A stretch of 10,418 bases of DNA. Source: an uncultured Lachnospiraceae bacterium (GTDB taxonomy: Bacteria; Bacillota; Clostridia; Lachnospirales; Lachnospiraceae). Each line of letters opens with the position of its first letter. Positions within the stretch are counted from its first letter, which is position 1. Below are positions 1 to 6,050 of the stretch, piece after piece. The position numbers and the translations under genes were made by a program. Location: NCBI GenBank assembly GCA_958405355.1, contig CATYEA010000049.1, positions 1-10,418 of the forward strand. The letters are read 5' to 3'. Under the pieces are notes generated by a model. That model ran no database searches. It saw only the letters and a list, made by a program, of their open reading frames with translations, and was not told the DNA's origin.

Positions 1-912
1 TTCCCGGGCATAGGCATTCATAACTGTTGTGAAAGCTGTTTTAAATCCGGTGATATGGGTACCGCCTTCAGCATTATAAATGTTATTGCAGAAGCCGAGT
101 ACATTTTCATGAAATTCGTTGATATATTGGAAGGCGGCTTCCACCTGGATACCTTCCGCTTCACCTTTAAAATAAATAACATCGCAGATAGTTTCTCTGT
201 TTTTATTTAAATCTTTAATAAATCCGATAATACCGTCCGGTTCATGAAATTCCAGATGTTCCGGAGTGCTTTCACGAAGGTCATCGTAGATAATAGTCAG
301 TTCCGGGTTCAGATAGGCTGTTTCATGGAGGCGGCTGATGACCTCGTCCTCTTTGAAACGGGTTTTCTCAAAAATTTCCTTGTCCGGAAGAAAAGTGATT
401 TTTGTTCCCGTTTTCTTGGTTTTACCCAGGGTTGGGAGCAATCCGTTTTCCAGTTCGATATCCGGAATGCCCCGTTTGAAACGATCATGATGGATATGAC
501 CGTTTCTGGAAATTTCCACATCCATCCATTCAGATAATGCATTTACCACGGAGCTTCCTACGCCATGGAGTCCGCCGCTGGTTTTATATACCGAATCGTC
601 GAATTTGCCTCCTGCATGGAGCGTAGTAAATACAAGACGTTCCGCCGGAAGTCCTTTTTCGTGCATATCCACCGGGACACCACGGCCATTGTCTTCAATG
701 GTAGCTGAACCGTCTTTGTTTAAAGTAACATGAATTAAATCGCAAAAACCTGCCAGATGTTCATCTACCGAATTGTCAACAATCTCGTAGATCAAATGAT
801 TCAGACCTTTGCGTGAAACGCTGCCGATGTACATTCCGGGACGCTTTCGGACGGCTTCCAGACCTTCCAGTACCGAAATACTGTCGGCATCATAGTGATT
901 TGCTTGTGCCAT
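1..912 (-). CDS. parE: Type IIA DNA topoisomerase subunit B (ParE-like), N-terminal part
   Basis: Partial gene; the 3' end lies beyond the left edge and 304 codons are present. The protein is the ATPase subunit of a type IIA topoisomerase (topoisomerase IV or gyrase), which couples ATP hydrolysis to duplex passage on the chromosome. The GHKL ATPase motifs are visible in order: N-box EIVDNSVDE (residues 43-51), EDNGRGVP (73-80), GGLHGVG (113-119), then GTKITF; the transducer domain begins after about residue 220. The opening LEGLEAVRKRPGMYIGS is classic for GyrB/ParE. The start at 912 is preceded by GAAAGGA at good spacing. The YKTSGGLHGVGSSVVNALS stretch resembles Gram-positive ParE more than housekeeping GyrB, but the diagnostic C-terminus is missing, so a second GyrB-type copy cannot be excluded. 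No partner subunit A gene is in view. Confidence 0.85.
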   Translation of the reverse strand, partial: MAQANHYDADSISVLEGLEAVRKRPGMYIGSVSRKGLNHLIYEIVDNSVDEHLAGFCDLIHVTLNKDGSATIEDNGRGVPVDMHEKGLPAERLVFTTLHAGGKFDDSVYKTSGGLHGVGSSVVNALSEWMDVEISRNGHIHHDRFKRGIPDIELENGLLPTLGKTKKTGTKITFLPDKEIFEKTRFKEDEVISRLHETAYLNPELTIIYDDLRESTPEHLEFHEPDGIIGFIKDLNKNRETICDVIYFKGEAEGIQVEAAFQYINEFHENVLGFCNNIYNAEGGTHITGFKTAFTTVMNAYARE

Positions 913-992
913 ATATAAAAATCCTTTCTATACGAATTTGAATACTGCGAGCATTTTTGATGCACAGAATTTCCCATCCGGGTATCTCGTAT

Positions 993-1021
993 ATCTTAAC
1001 ATGATGGTTTAAAAAATTCCA
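993..1021 (-). promoter_or_regulatory. Weak candidate promoter for the parE-like gene
   Basis: Reading the minus strand, TAAGAT (993-998) is preceded by TGT, giving an extended -10. A poor -35 (TGGAAT, 1016-1021) lies 17 bp upstream. It would start a transcript near 986 and leave a leader of about 73 nt before the ATG at 912. The gap 913-1033 is the only noncoding DNA in front of the gene, so a promoter is expected here, but the match is modest. Confidence 0.3.
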
Positions 1022-1033
1022 GCATCTAAAATC

Positions 1034-1984
1034 TTAGATTAATCCCAGACTGCGGAGAATGAAAATCCATGCCGTCAGGGATATGGATGACAAAAGGGTT
1101 GCCATGACGACGATACTGGATGTTAAAACTGCATCGTTATTCATATTTTTTGCCATAATATAGCAGCTTACTGTCGTTGGTGAGCCGAGCATAACGAGGA
1201 TAGCCACCAGTTCGCTATTCCGGAAGCCAAAGAGGATGGCAAATGGGAAAAAGACGGCCGGGATAATGACCAGCTTAATCAGTGTTGCCACGAGGCTTGG
1301 TTTGATTTTTGCCAGGGCTTTGCGGCCTTCAAAGGTGGCCCCGACGACGAGCAGGGCAATCGGACTTGCCGTGGCTGCAATATTGCTGATGGCTTTCAGT
1401 GGAATATAAGGAATCGGAATTCTGAAAAAGGCAAAAATACAGCCGGCCAGAATACCTATGATAATCGGATTTTTGGCAACGTTAATACAAGCTTTACGTA
1501 TATTTCCGCTTCGATCTGCCGTATCTGCATCTGAGGCGCCGAAAGTTAATATGACAACAGAAAAAATATTATATAGAGGCACGGCTGAGACGATCATCAT
1601 TGGCGCCATGCCTGAATTGCCATAAATGTTTTCCACGAAAGCAATGCCCAGGATGGCTGCGCTGCCCCGGGCGGCTGCCTGAGTGAAAGCACCGATCATG
1701 GATTTATCTTTGCAATACCAGTGGGCAAACAGCCAGACGCCGAGAAACATCAGTGTTGTTCCGATGGCACAGAAAAGAACAAATTTTAAGTTGAACATCT
1801 CATAAATGTCCGCTGTTGCAATATCCTTAAAAACAAGCAGCGGAAGAGCTACTTTAAATACATAGCGGTCGGCAACAGTAGTGAATTCTTTATTAAAAAT
1901 GCCCACCTGCATAAGTACCCATCCGAGGATGATAATTAAAAAAATTGGAATCGTTGCATTTAAACTGAATATAAAGTTTTCCAT
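1034..1984 (-). CDS. AEC (auxin efflux carrier) family transporter
   Basis: A 316-residue integral membrane protein. It has about ten hydrophobic segments: roughly 10-30, 40-57, 67-90, 98-118, 127-148, 172-190, 198-216, 230-253, 257-275 and 288-312. The central KNPIIIGILAG motif and the opening IPIFLIIILGWVLMQVGIF are typical of the AEC family, whose bacterial members are secondary carriers for organic acids such as malate and, in some cases, amino acids. The length is normal for the family (about 300-320). The ATG at 1984 has AAGGAG upstream, lying inside the end of the LysR gene. The 5-bp gap makes co-transcription and translational coupling with the regulator likely. The substrate cannot be read from sequence. 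The position next to a regulator divergent from leu genes makes a branched-chain amino acid, 2-oxo acid or isopropylmalate-type substrate an inference only. Confidence 0.85.
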   Translation of the reverse strand: MENFIFSLNATIPIFLIIILGWVLMQVGIFNKEFTTVADRYVFKVALPLLVFKDIATADIYEMFNLKFVLFCAIGTTLMFLGVWLFAHWYCKDKSMIGAFTQAAARGSAAILGIAFVENIYGNSGMAPMMIVSAVPLYNIFSVVILTFGASDADTADRSGNIRKACINVAKNPIIIGILAGCIFAFFRIPIPYIPLKAISNIAATASPIALLVVGATFEGRKALAKIKPSLVATLIKLVIIPAVFFPFAILFGFRNSELVAILVMLGSPTTVSCYIMAKNMNNDAVLTSSIVVMATLLSSISLTAWIFILRSLGLI

Positions 1985-1989
1985 GGTGT

Positions 1990-2898
1990 TTATTTCTCCT
2001 TCGCAGATTTATAAAAGTCGATAAAATGCTGGACAGCCTTTTCCTGCTGACGTTTTTTTATGTATGTAAAACCGATCTCCCTTCGGTGAATCGGAATATC
2101 CAGTGGTATTTCAATGAGCTGTCCATTTGCCAGTTCCTCCTGGACAAATTCCTTGATGACACAGCCGACACCCAGACCGATTTTGGCAAACTCGATGAGC
2201 AGCTCCATGGATGTTGTTTCAATCGTATGGTGGGTCTGGAGATGATTTGTAGTCAGGTAGTCATCAATATATTGGCGGGTCATATTGTGTTTGTCCAAAA
2301 GCATGAGCGTGGCCTTTTCGAAAAGCTGTCGTCCGCTGCTCATCTCCTCTGGCTTCAAATCCAGATTGGCTAAATAGGATGGAGAGGCTACAAAAATGTC
2401 CTGGATGGTTCCAAGAGAATAAAAATCCAGTGTCCGTAGACTTCCCGGATGGGCTACCAGACCGATATCAATCTTTCCTGAATCCAGCAAAGCCAATGTC
2501 TGGTTAGAGGACAGGCAGGAAATTAAAATTTTAATGTGAGGGTAGGACTCAATAAAAGACTGAAGATAGGGCAGCAGAATAAATTTGCAAAGCGTATTAC
2601 TTACGCCAATATGCAGATTCCCCATATCCAGAGCTGTCATCCGCCGAATCTGTTCCTCACCGGTGTCAATGGCTTCAAAGGCAGTGCGGACATGCTGGTA
2701 AAGAATCCGGCCTTCTTCTGTCAGCGTCACTCCCCGGGAACTTCTTGAAAAAAGGGTGACCCCCAGACTTTCTTCCAGACGGCTGATCGACTTGCTGATG
2801 GCCGGCTGGCTGTTATAGAGCTGCTTGGCCGCCTGAGAAATATTCCCTGTATTTGCTACAGTATAAAAAATTCGATACAGGGATAGATGCTGTTCCAT
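1990..2898 (-). CDS. LysR-type transcriptional regulator
   Basis: A 302-residue LysR-family DNA-binding regulator. The N-terminal winged helix-turn-helix (about residues 1-60) shows the family signature: LSLYRIFYTVANTGNISQAA, then SQPAISKSISRLEESLGVTLFSR. A linker helix follows, then a periplasmic-binding-protein-like effector domain (about 90-295) beginning GNLHIGVSNTLCKFILLPYL. The open frame extends upstream to an ATG at 2934, but the start at 2898 is chosen because GGGAGG lies 7 bp before it and LysR proteins begin just before the first helix. It is divergent from leuC and sits directly before an AEC transporter gene. LysR proteins commonly repress their own gene and activate the divergent one using a pathway metabolite, so control of the leu operon is plausible (compare IlvY with ilvC in E. 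coli), but the effector is unknown. Confidence 0.9.
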   Translation of the reverse strand: MEQHLSLYRIFYTVANTGNISQAAKQLYNSQPAISKSISRLEESLGVTLFSRSSRGVTLTEEGRILYQHVRTAFEAIDTGEEQIRRMTALDMGNLHIGVSNTLCKFILLPYLQSFIESYPHIKILISCLSSNQTLALLDSGKIDIGLVAHPGSLRTLDFYSLGTIQDIFVASPSYLANLDLKPEEMSSGRQLFEKATLMLLDKHNMTRQYIDDYLTTNHLQTHHTIETTSMELLIEFAKIGLGVGCVIKEFVQEELANGQLIEIPLDIPIHRREIGFTYIKKRQQEKAVQHFIDFYKSAKEK

Positions 2899-2905
2899 AA
2901 ATATA

Positions 2906-2911
2906 CCTCCC
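2906..2911 (-). promoter_or_regulatory. Ribosome binding site deciding the LysR start
   Basis: On the minus strand GGGAGG is followed by a 7-bp spacer and the ATG at 2896-2898. The upstream in-frame ATG at 2934 has no comparable site. This fixes the regulator at 302 residues. Confidence 0.75.
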
Positions 2912-2916
2912 GTAAA

Positions 2917-2929
2917 TCCATAACTATAT
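2917..2929 (+). repeat. 13-bp direct repeat, copy 1 (possible LysR operator half)
   Basis: TCCATAACTATAT here matches TCAATAACTATAT at 2987-2999 at 12 of 13 positions; the two copies are 70 bp apart. This copy lies downstream of the predicted LysR-gene start point, in its short leader, where binding could repress the regulator. The repeat is seen directly; the operator role is inferred. The region is AT-rich, which raises the chance of coincidence. Confidence 0.4.
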
Positions 2930-2960
2930 TTCATAATAAATATTCGTAATATGTATTTCT

Positions 2961-2990
2961 ATTATAGCTCTAAATGTGATATTCTATCAA
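2961..2990 (-). promoter_or_regulatory. Promoter for the LysR-AEC unit
   Basis: On the minus strand TTGATA (2985-2990) and a perfect TATAAT (2961-2966) are separated by 18 bp, close to the sigma-A consensus. The predicted start is near 2954, leaving a leader of about 55 nt. The -10 lies inside a small inverted repeat CTAT-T-ATAG (2959-2967). The -35 touches the predicted leuC -10 on the other strand, so the two promoters should compete. Confidence 0.55.
2977..2985 (+). promoter_or_regulatory. Candidate leuC promoter (extended -10)
   Basis: TGATATTCT reads as TGn plus a -10 hexamer TATTCT (2980-2985). The best -35 at 18-bp spacing, TTTCTA (2956-2961), is poor. A good -10 with a poor -35 is typical of activator-dependent LysR targets. 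The predicted start is near 2992, inside the second copy of the 13-bp repeat, with a leader of about 40 nt before the leuC ATG. No T-box, leader peptide or attenuator fits in this space. Confidence 0.35.
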
Positions 2991-2999
2991 TAACTATAT
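2987..2999 (+). repeat. 13-bp direct repeat, copy 2 (possible LysR operator half)
   Basis: TCAATAACTATAT, nearly identical to 2917-2929. It overlaps the LysR-gene -35 (2985-2990) and the predicted leuC start point. A protein bound at both copies would span both divergent promoters. Operator function is inferred from position only. Confidence 0.4.
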
Positions 3000-3032
3000 G
3001 AAATAAAAATGAGAAATCAAGGAGGAATTATC

Positions 3033-4284
3033 ATGGGAATGACGATGACCCAGAAAATTTTAGCATCTGCTGCCGGACTTGAGGAAGTGCATGCCGGACA
3101 GTTGATTATGGCCAATCTGGATATGGTATTGGCAAATGATATTACAGGACCAGTATCCATTAATGAAATGGTAAAATTTGAAAAAGAAGGCGTTTTTGAC
3201 AAAGATAAAGTGGCTCTGATTCCGGACCATTTTTCACCAAATAAAGATATTCAGTCCGCACAGAACTGTAAATGTATGCGTGAGTTCGCCCGCGCCAATG
3301 ACGTGACTCATTTTTATGAGGTTGGCGAGATGGGTATTGAACATGCGCTTCTGCCGGAAAAAGGTATTGTTACAGCCGGTGATACGATTATCGGTGCCGA
3401 TTCTCATACATGTACATACGGCGCCATTGGTGCATTTTCCACAGGTGTGGGAAGTACAGACGCAGCCTGCGGTATTGTGACAGGAAAAGCATGGTTTAAA
3501 GTTCCTTCTGCCATTAAAGTTATTCTGACTGGAAAACCGGCAAAATGGATCAGCGGTAAAGATATTATTTTACATTTGATCGGTGGACGGCGCTTTGTAT
3601 CGTTCTCTGGAATTTGTGGGCGATGGTATCCAGTATCTTTCTATGGATGACCGTTTCACTATTGCAAATATGGCTATCGAAGCCGGAGCAAAGAATGGTA
3701 TTTTCCCTGTGGATGACAAGGCTCTGGCTTATGTGAAAGAACATAGTGACAAGCCATATAAGGTATTTGAAGCAGATGCAGATGCTGAATATGATGAAAC
3801 TTATACAATTGATCTGAGTGCGTTGAAACCAACTGTAGCCTTCCCACATCTGCCGGAAAATACCCATCCGATCGATGAAGTTGGGGATATTGCTATTGAT
3901 CAGGTTGTTATTGGCTCCTGTACCAATGGACGTCTGGAAGATTTGAGAATTGCCGCTGAAATCATGCAGGGACGTAAGATTGCAAAGGGTCTCCGTGTTA
4001 TCGTTATTCCGGCCACTCAGAAAATTTATCTGGATGCAATGGAAGCAGGCTATATTAAAGCTTTTATTGAAGCCGGCGCTATTGTAAGTACACCGACCTG
4101 CGGACCTTGCCTTGGCGGTTATATGGGTATTCTTGCTGAAGGAGAAAGATGTGTTTCCACAACAAACCGTAACTTCGTTGGACGTATGGGCCATGTGACA
4201 TCTGAAATTTATCTGGCAAGCCCGGCTGTTGCAGCAGCAAGTGCAATTACAGGTAAAATTTCCTGTCCATGTGAATTAGATTAA
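3033..4284 (+). pseudogene. leuC: 3-isopropylmalate dehydratase large subunit, frameshifted
   Basis: LeuC pairs with LeuD to isomerise 2-isopropylmalate to 3-isopropylmalate in leucine synthesis. It is an aconitase-family [4Fe-4S] enzyme of the homoaconitase/LeuC type. The ATG at 3033 has GGAGG 7 bp upstream. Residues 1-184 are intact, including [20 protein letters not shown] (121-140). After HLIG (ending 3584) the frame is lost and a TGA stops it at 3648-3650. The rest of the protein continues in the +1 frame from VDGALY (GTG at 3583) to the TAA at 4282-4284, with the cluster cysteines in SCTNGR (3919-3921) and TCGPC (4099-4101, 4108-4110). The family normally reads HxIGxIGVDGA here, so about 11 bases carrying Met-Ile-Gly are missing; adding 11 gives exactly 421 codons. 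Nothing else in the gene is degraded, so the change is recent or a sequence error. As written, no functional LeuC would be made. Confidence 0.9.
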
Positions 4285-4300
4285 GGAGGTACATTAAATA

Positions 4301-4798
4301 ATGAAAGCATTTGGTTCAGTTTTTAAATATGGTGACAATGTAGATACAGACGTTATTATTCCGGCTAGACATTTGGCAATCACAGATCCGAAAGGACTGG
4401 CAGCTCATTGTATGGAAGATATTGATACGGAATTTGTTAAAAAGGTCAAAGAGGGCGATATCATGGTAGCCCGCAAGAATTTCGGCTGCGGTTCCTCCCG
4501 TGAGCATGCACCGATGGCTATTAAGGCTTCCGGCATCAGTTGTGTCATTGCAGAGACCTTTGCACGGATTTTTTATCGTAATGCTATCAATATCGGTCTT
4601 CCGATTATTGAGTGTAAAGAAGCGGCTGAAAAGATTGAAGCCGGCGATCAGGTAGAAATTAATTTTGATGATGGTATGATTTATAACCGGACAAAAAATG
4701 AATCTTATAAGGGAGAGGCTTTCCCTCCATTTATGCAGGAACTGATTGCTGCCGGCGGTTTGATCAATTACATGAATCAGTCATTGAAAAACGACTAA
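4301..4798 (+). CDS. leuD: 3-isopropylmalate dehydratase small subunit
   Basis: LeuD (165 residues) is the swivelling small domain of isopropylmalate isomerase and forms the active enzyme with LeuC. It shows the family motifs [11 protein letters not shown] (15-25), [11 protein letters not shown] (61-71), which binds substrate, and [17 protein letters not shown] (85-101). The length is typical of the short archaeal/clostridial-type LeuD. GGAGGT (4285-4290) follows immediately after the leuC stop codon, so leuD translation is probably coupled to leuC; the early stop in leuC could therefore also reduce LeuD (inference). leuD itself looks intact. Confidence 0.95.
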   Translation: MKAFGSVFKYGDNVDTDVIIPARHLAITDPKGLAAHCMEDIDTEFVKKVKEGDIMVARKNFGCGSSREHAPMAIKASGISCVIAETFARIFYRNAINIGLPIIECKEAAEKIEAGDQVEINFDDGMIYNRTKNESYKGEAFPPFMQELIAAGGLINYMNQSLKND

Positions 4799-4837
4799 TT
4801 CCGTGTTATCTTAGTCAATAACGAAAGGAAGAGGAAA

Positions 4838-5920
4838 ATGAATTTTAATATTGCAGTCATTAAAGGTGACGGTATCGGTCCGGAAATCGTCACAGAAGCT
4901 ATGAAGGTAATGGATAAGGTGGCAGAAAAATTTGGTCATACATTTAACTATACTCAGGTGCTCATGGGCGGTTGTTCCATCGATGCTACAGGAGTTCCGC
5001 TTACCGACGAGGCCATTGAAACATGTAAAGCCAGCGATGCGGTATTATTGGGTTCCATCGGAGGAGATACGACCACATCCCCATGGTATAAACTGGAGCC
5101 GTCATTAAGACCGGAAGCCGGACTTTTAAAACTTCGTAAGTCCCTTGGTTTATTTGCAAATATCCGTCCGGCTTATCTTTACAAAGAACTTAAAGATGCC
5201 TGCCCATTAAAGGATGAAATCATCGGAGATGGATTCGATATGGTTATTATGCGTGAGCTGACCGGAGGCCTTTACTTCGGAGAACGTAAAACCGTAGAAG
5301 AGAATGGTGTCCTGAAAGCTTATGATTCTTTAACCTACGATGAAAATGAGATCCGTCGTATTGCCATTAAAGGTTTTGAGACAGCCATGAAGCGTCGTAA
5401 AAATGTTGTCAGTGTCGATAAGGCCAATGTACTGGATTCTTCCCGTCTGTGGCGTAAAGTTGTAGAAGAGGTGGCTAAAGACTATCCGGAGGTTACTTAT
5501 TCCCACATGTTGGTTGATAACTGTGCCATGCAGCTTGTAAAAAATCCGGGCCAGTTCGATGTTATTCTGACTGAGAACATGTTTGGAGATATCCTTTCCG
5601 ACGAGGCCAGCGAAGTGACCGGTTCCATCGGAATGCTGTCCTCCGCCAGCTTAAGTGCTACAAGCCTTGGACTTTATGAACCAAGCCATGGTTCCGCACC
5701 GGATATTGCCGGACAGAATAAGGCGAATCCAATTGCTACAATTCTTTCCGCAGCTATGCTGCTTCGTTATTCCCTCAATCTGGATGCGGAGGCAGATGCC
5801 ATCGAAGCTGCCGTGCAGAAAGTATTGGAAGATGGTTACCGTACTGTGGACATTATGTCCGATGGCTGCCAGCTCGTTGGCTGCAAAGAAATGGGCGATG
5901 CGATTGTAGAAAGACTGTAA
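4838..5920 (+). CDS. leuB: 3-isopropylmalate dehydrogenase
   Basis: LeuB (360 residues, normal length) oxidatively decarboxylates 3-isopropylmalate to 2-oxoisocaproate using NAD+ and Mg2+. Visible landmarks are GDGIGPE (10-16), substrate arginines R100, R110 and R139, catalytic Tyr146 (in GGLYFGE) and Lys195 (in SVDKANVL), metal-binding D227, D251 and D255 (in [12 protein letters not shown]), and the nucleotide loop [20 protein letters not shown] (279-298). The start follows AGGAAGAGG closely. It lies 39 bp after leuD with no terminator or promoter seen between them, so it belongs to the leu operon. All key residues are present; no defect is seen. Confidence 0.97.
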   Translation: MNFNIAVIKGDGIGPEIVTEAMKVMDKVAEKFGHTFNYTQVLMGGCSIDATGVPLTDEAIETCKASDAVLLGSIGGDTTTSPWYKLEPSLRPEAGLLKLRKSLGLFANIRPAYLYKELKDACPLKDEIIGDGFDMVIMRELTGGLYFGERKTVEENGVLKAYDSLTYDENEIRRIAIKGFETAMKRRKNVVSVDKANVLDSSRLWRKVVEEVAKDYPEVTYSHMLVDNCAMQLVKNPGQFDVILTENMFGDILSDEASEVTGSIGMLSSASLSATSLGLYEPSHGSAPDIAGQNKANPIATILSAAMLLRYSLNLDAEADAIEAAVQKVLEDGYRTVDIMSDGCQLVGCKEMGDAIVERL

Positions 5921-5934
5921 ACAATTTCCAATTC

Positions 5935-5972
5935 AATACAAAATGTATTAAAAAGTATCAAATAATACAAAA
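5935..5972 (+). repeat. Phased AATAC/GTATT element cluster upstream of ilvD
   Basis: The leuB-ilvD spacer holds a 15-bp inverted repeat AATACA-AAA-TGTATT (5935-5949, 6-bp arms). It also holds GTATC at 5955-5959 and a second AATACAAAA (5964-5972) that duplicates 5935-5943. The half-sites start at 5935, 5945, 5955 and 5964, about one helical turn apart, and end just before the ilvD -35. A multi-site regulator array is possible; low sequence complexity is the main alternative. Confidence 0.35.
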
Positions 5973-5975
5973 CCA

Positions 5976-6003
5976 TTGCATTTAAAAAAATTTGTGGTAT
6001 ACT
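5976..6003 (+). promoter_or_regulatory. Promoter for ilvD-ilvB
   Basis: TTGCAT (5976-5981), a 16-bp spacer and TATACT (5998-6003), with TGG directly before the -10 making it extended. This is a strong sigma-A-type promoter. The predicted start is near 6010, with a leader of about 40 nt, too short for a T-box or attenuator. It makes ilvD-ilvB a separate transcription unit, or a second entry point, downstream of leuB. Confidence 0.65.
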
Positions 6004-6005
6004 GT

Positions 6006-6021
6006 GAACAATACATTGTTC
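6006..6021 (+). promoter_or_regulatory. Operator-like palindrome at the ilvD start point
   Basis: GAACAAT-AC-ATTGTTC is a perfect inverted repeat with 7-bp arms. It begins 3 bp after the -10 and covers the predicted transcription start. This position is typical of a repressor site. In RNA the loop would be only 2 nt with no following T-run, so a terminator is unlikely. The binding protein is unknown. Confidence 0.5.
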
Positions 6022-6050
6022 GTGACACTTTAATACTTTAAGGAAGGAAA

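Noticed and set aside
244..537. 97-codon open frame on the plus strand inside the parE-like gene
   Set aside because: It lies wholly opposite a well-conserved GHKL ATPase sequence, has no recognisable domain and no clear ribosome site; it is an antisense shadow.
1024..1039. ATCTAA/TTAGAT hairpin at the end of the AEC gene as an intrinsic terminator
   Set aside because: The stem is only 6 bp and AU-rich, overlaps the stop codon, and the T-run begins several bases later; too weak to call.
2899..3032. T-box riboswitch or leader-peptide attenuator before leuC
   Set aside because: The space between the predicted start point and the ATG is about 40 nt, with no T-box motif, no run of Leu/Ile/Val codons and no terminator hairpin.
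3573..3650. Programmed ribosomal frameshift joining the two halves of leuC
   Set aside because: A frameshift would not restore the missing conserved Met-Ile-Gly, and no convincing slippery heptamer with a downstream structure was seen; programmed shifting is not known for LeuC.
3565..4194. 209-codon minus-strand open frame opposite leuC
   Set aside because: The composition is that of a reversed coding frame, no family resemblance was seen, and the plus strand encodes clear LeuC sequence through the whole stretch.
3583..4284. The second half of leuC as a separate gene starting at GTG 3583
   Set aside because: It has no ribosome site, begins in the middle of a conserved LeuC motif, and joins exactly to the first half; it is the displaced C-terminal part of one gene.
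5921..5935. CodY-like box after leuB
   Set aside because: The AATTT/AATT fragments resemble the CodY consensus only loosely, with too many mismatches and no proper symmetry.
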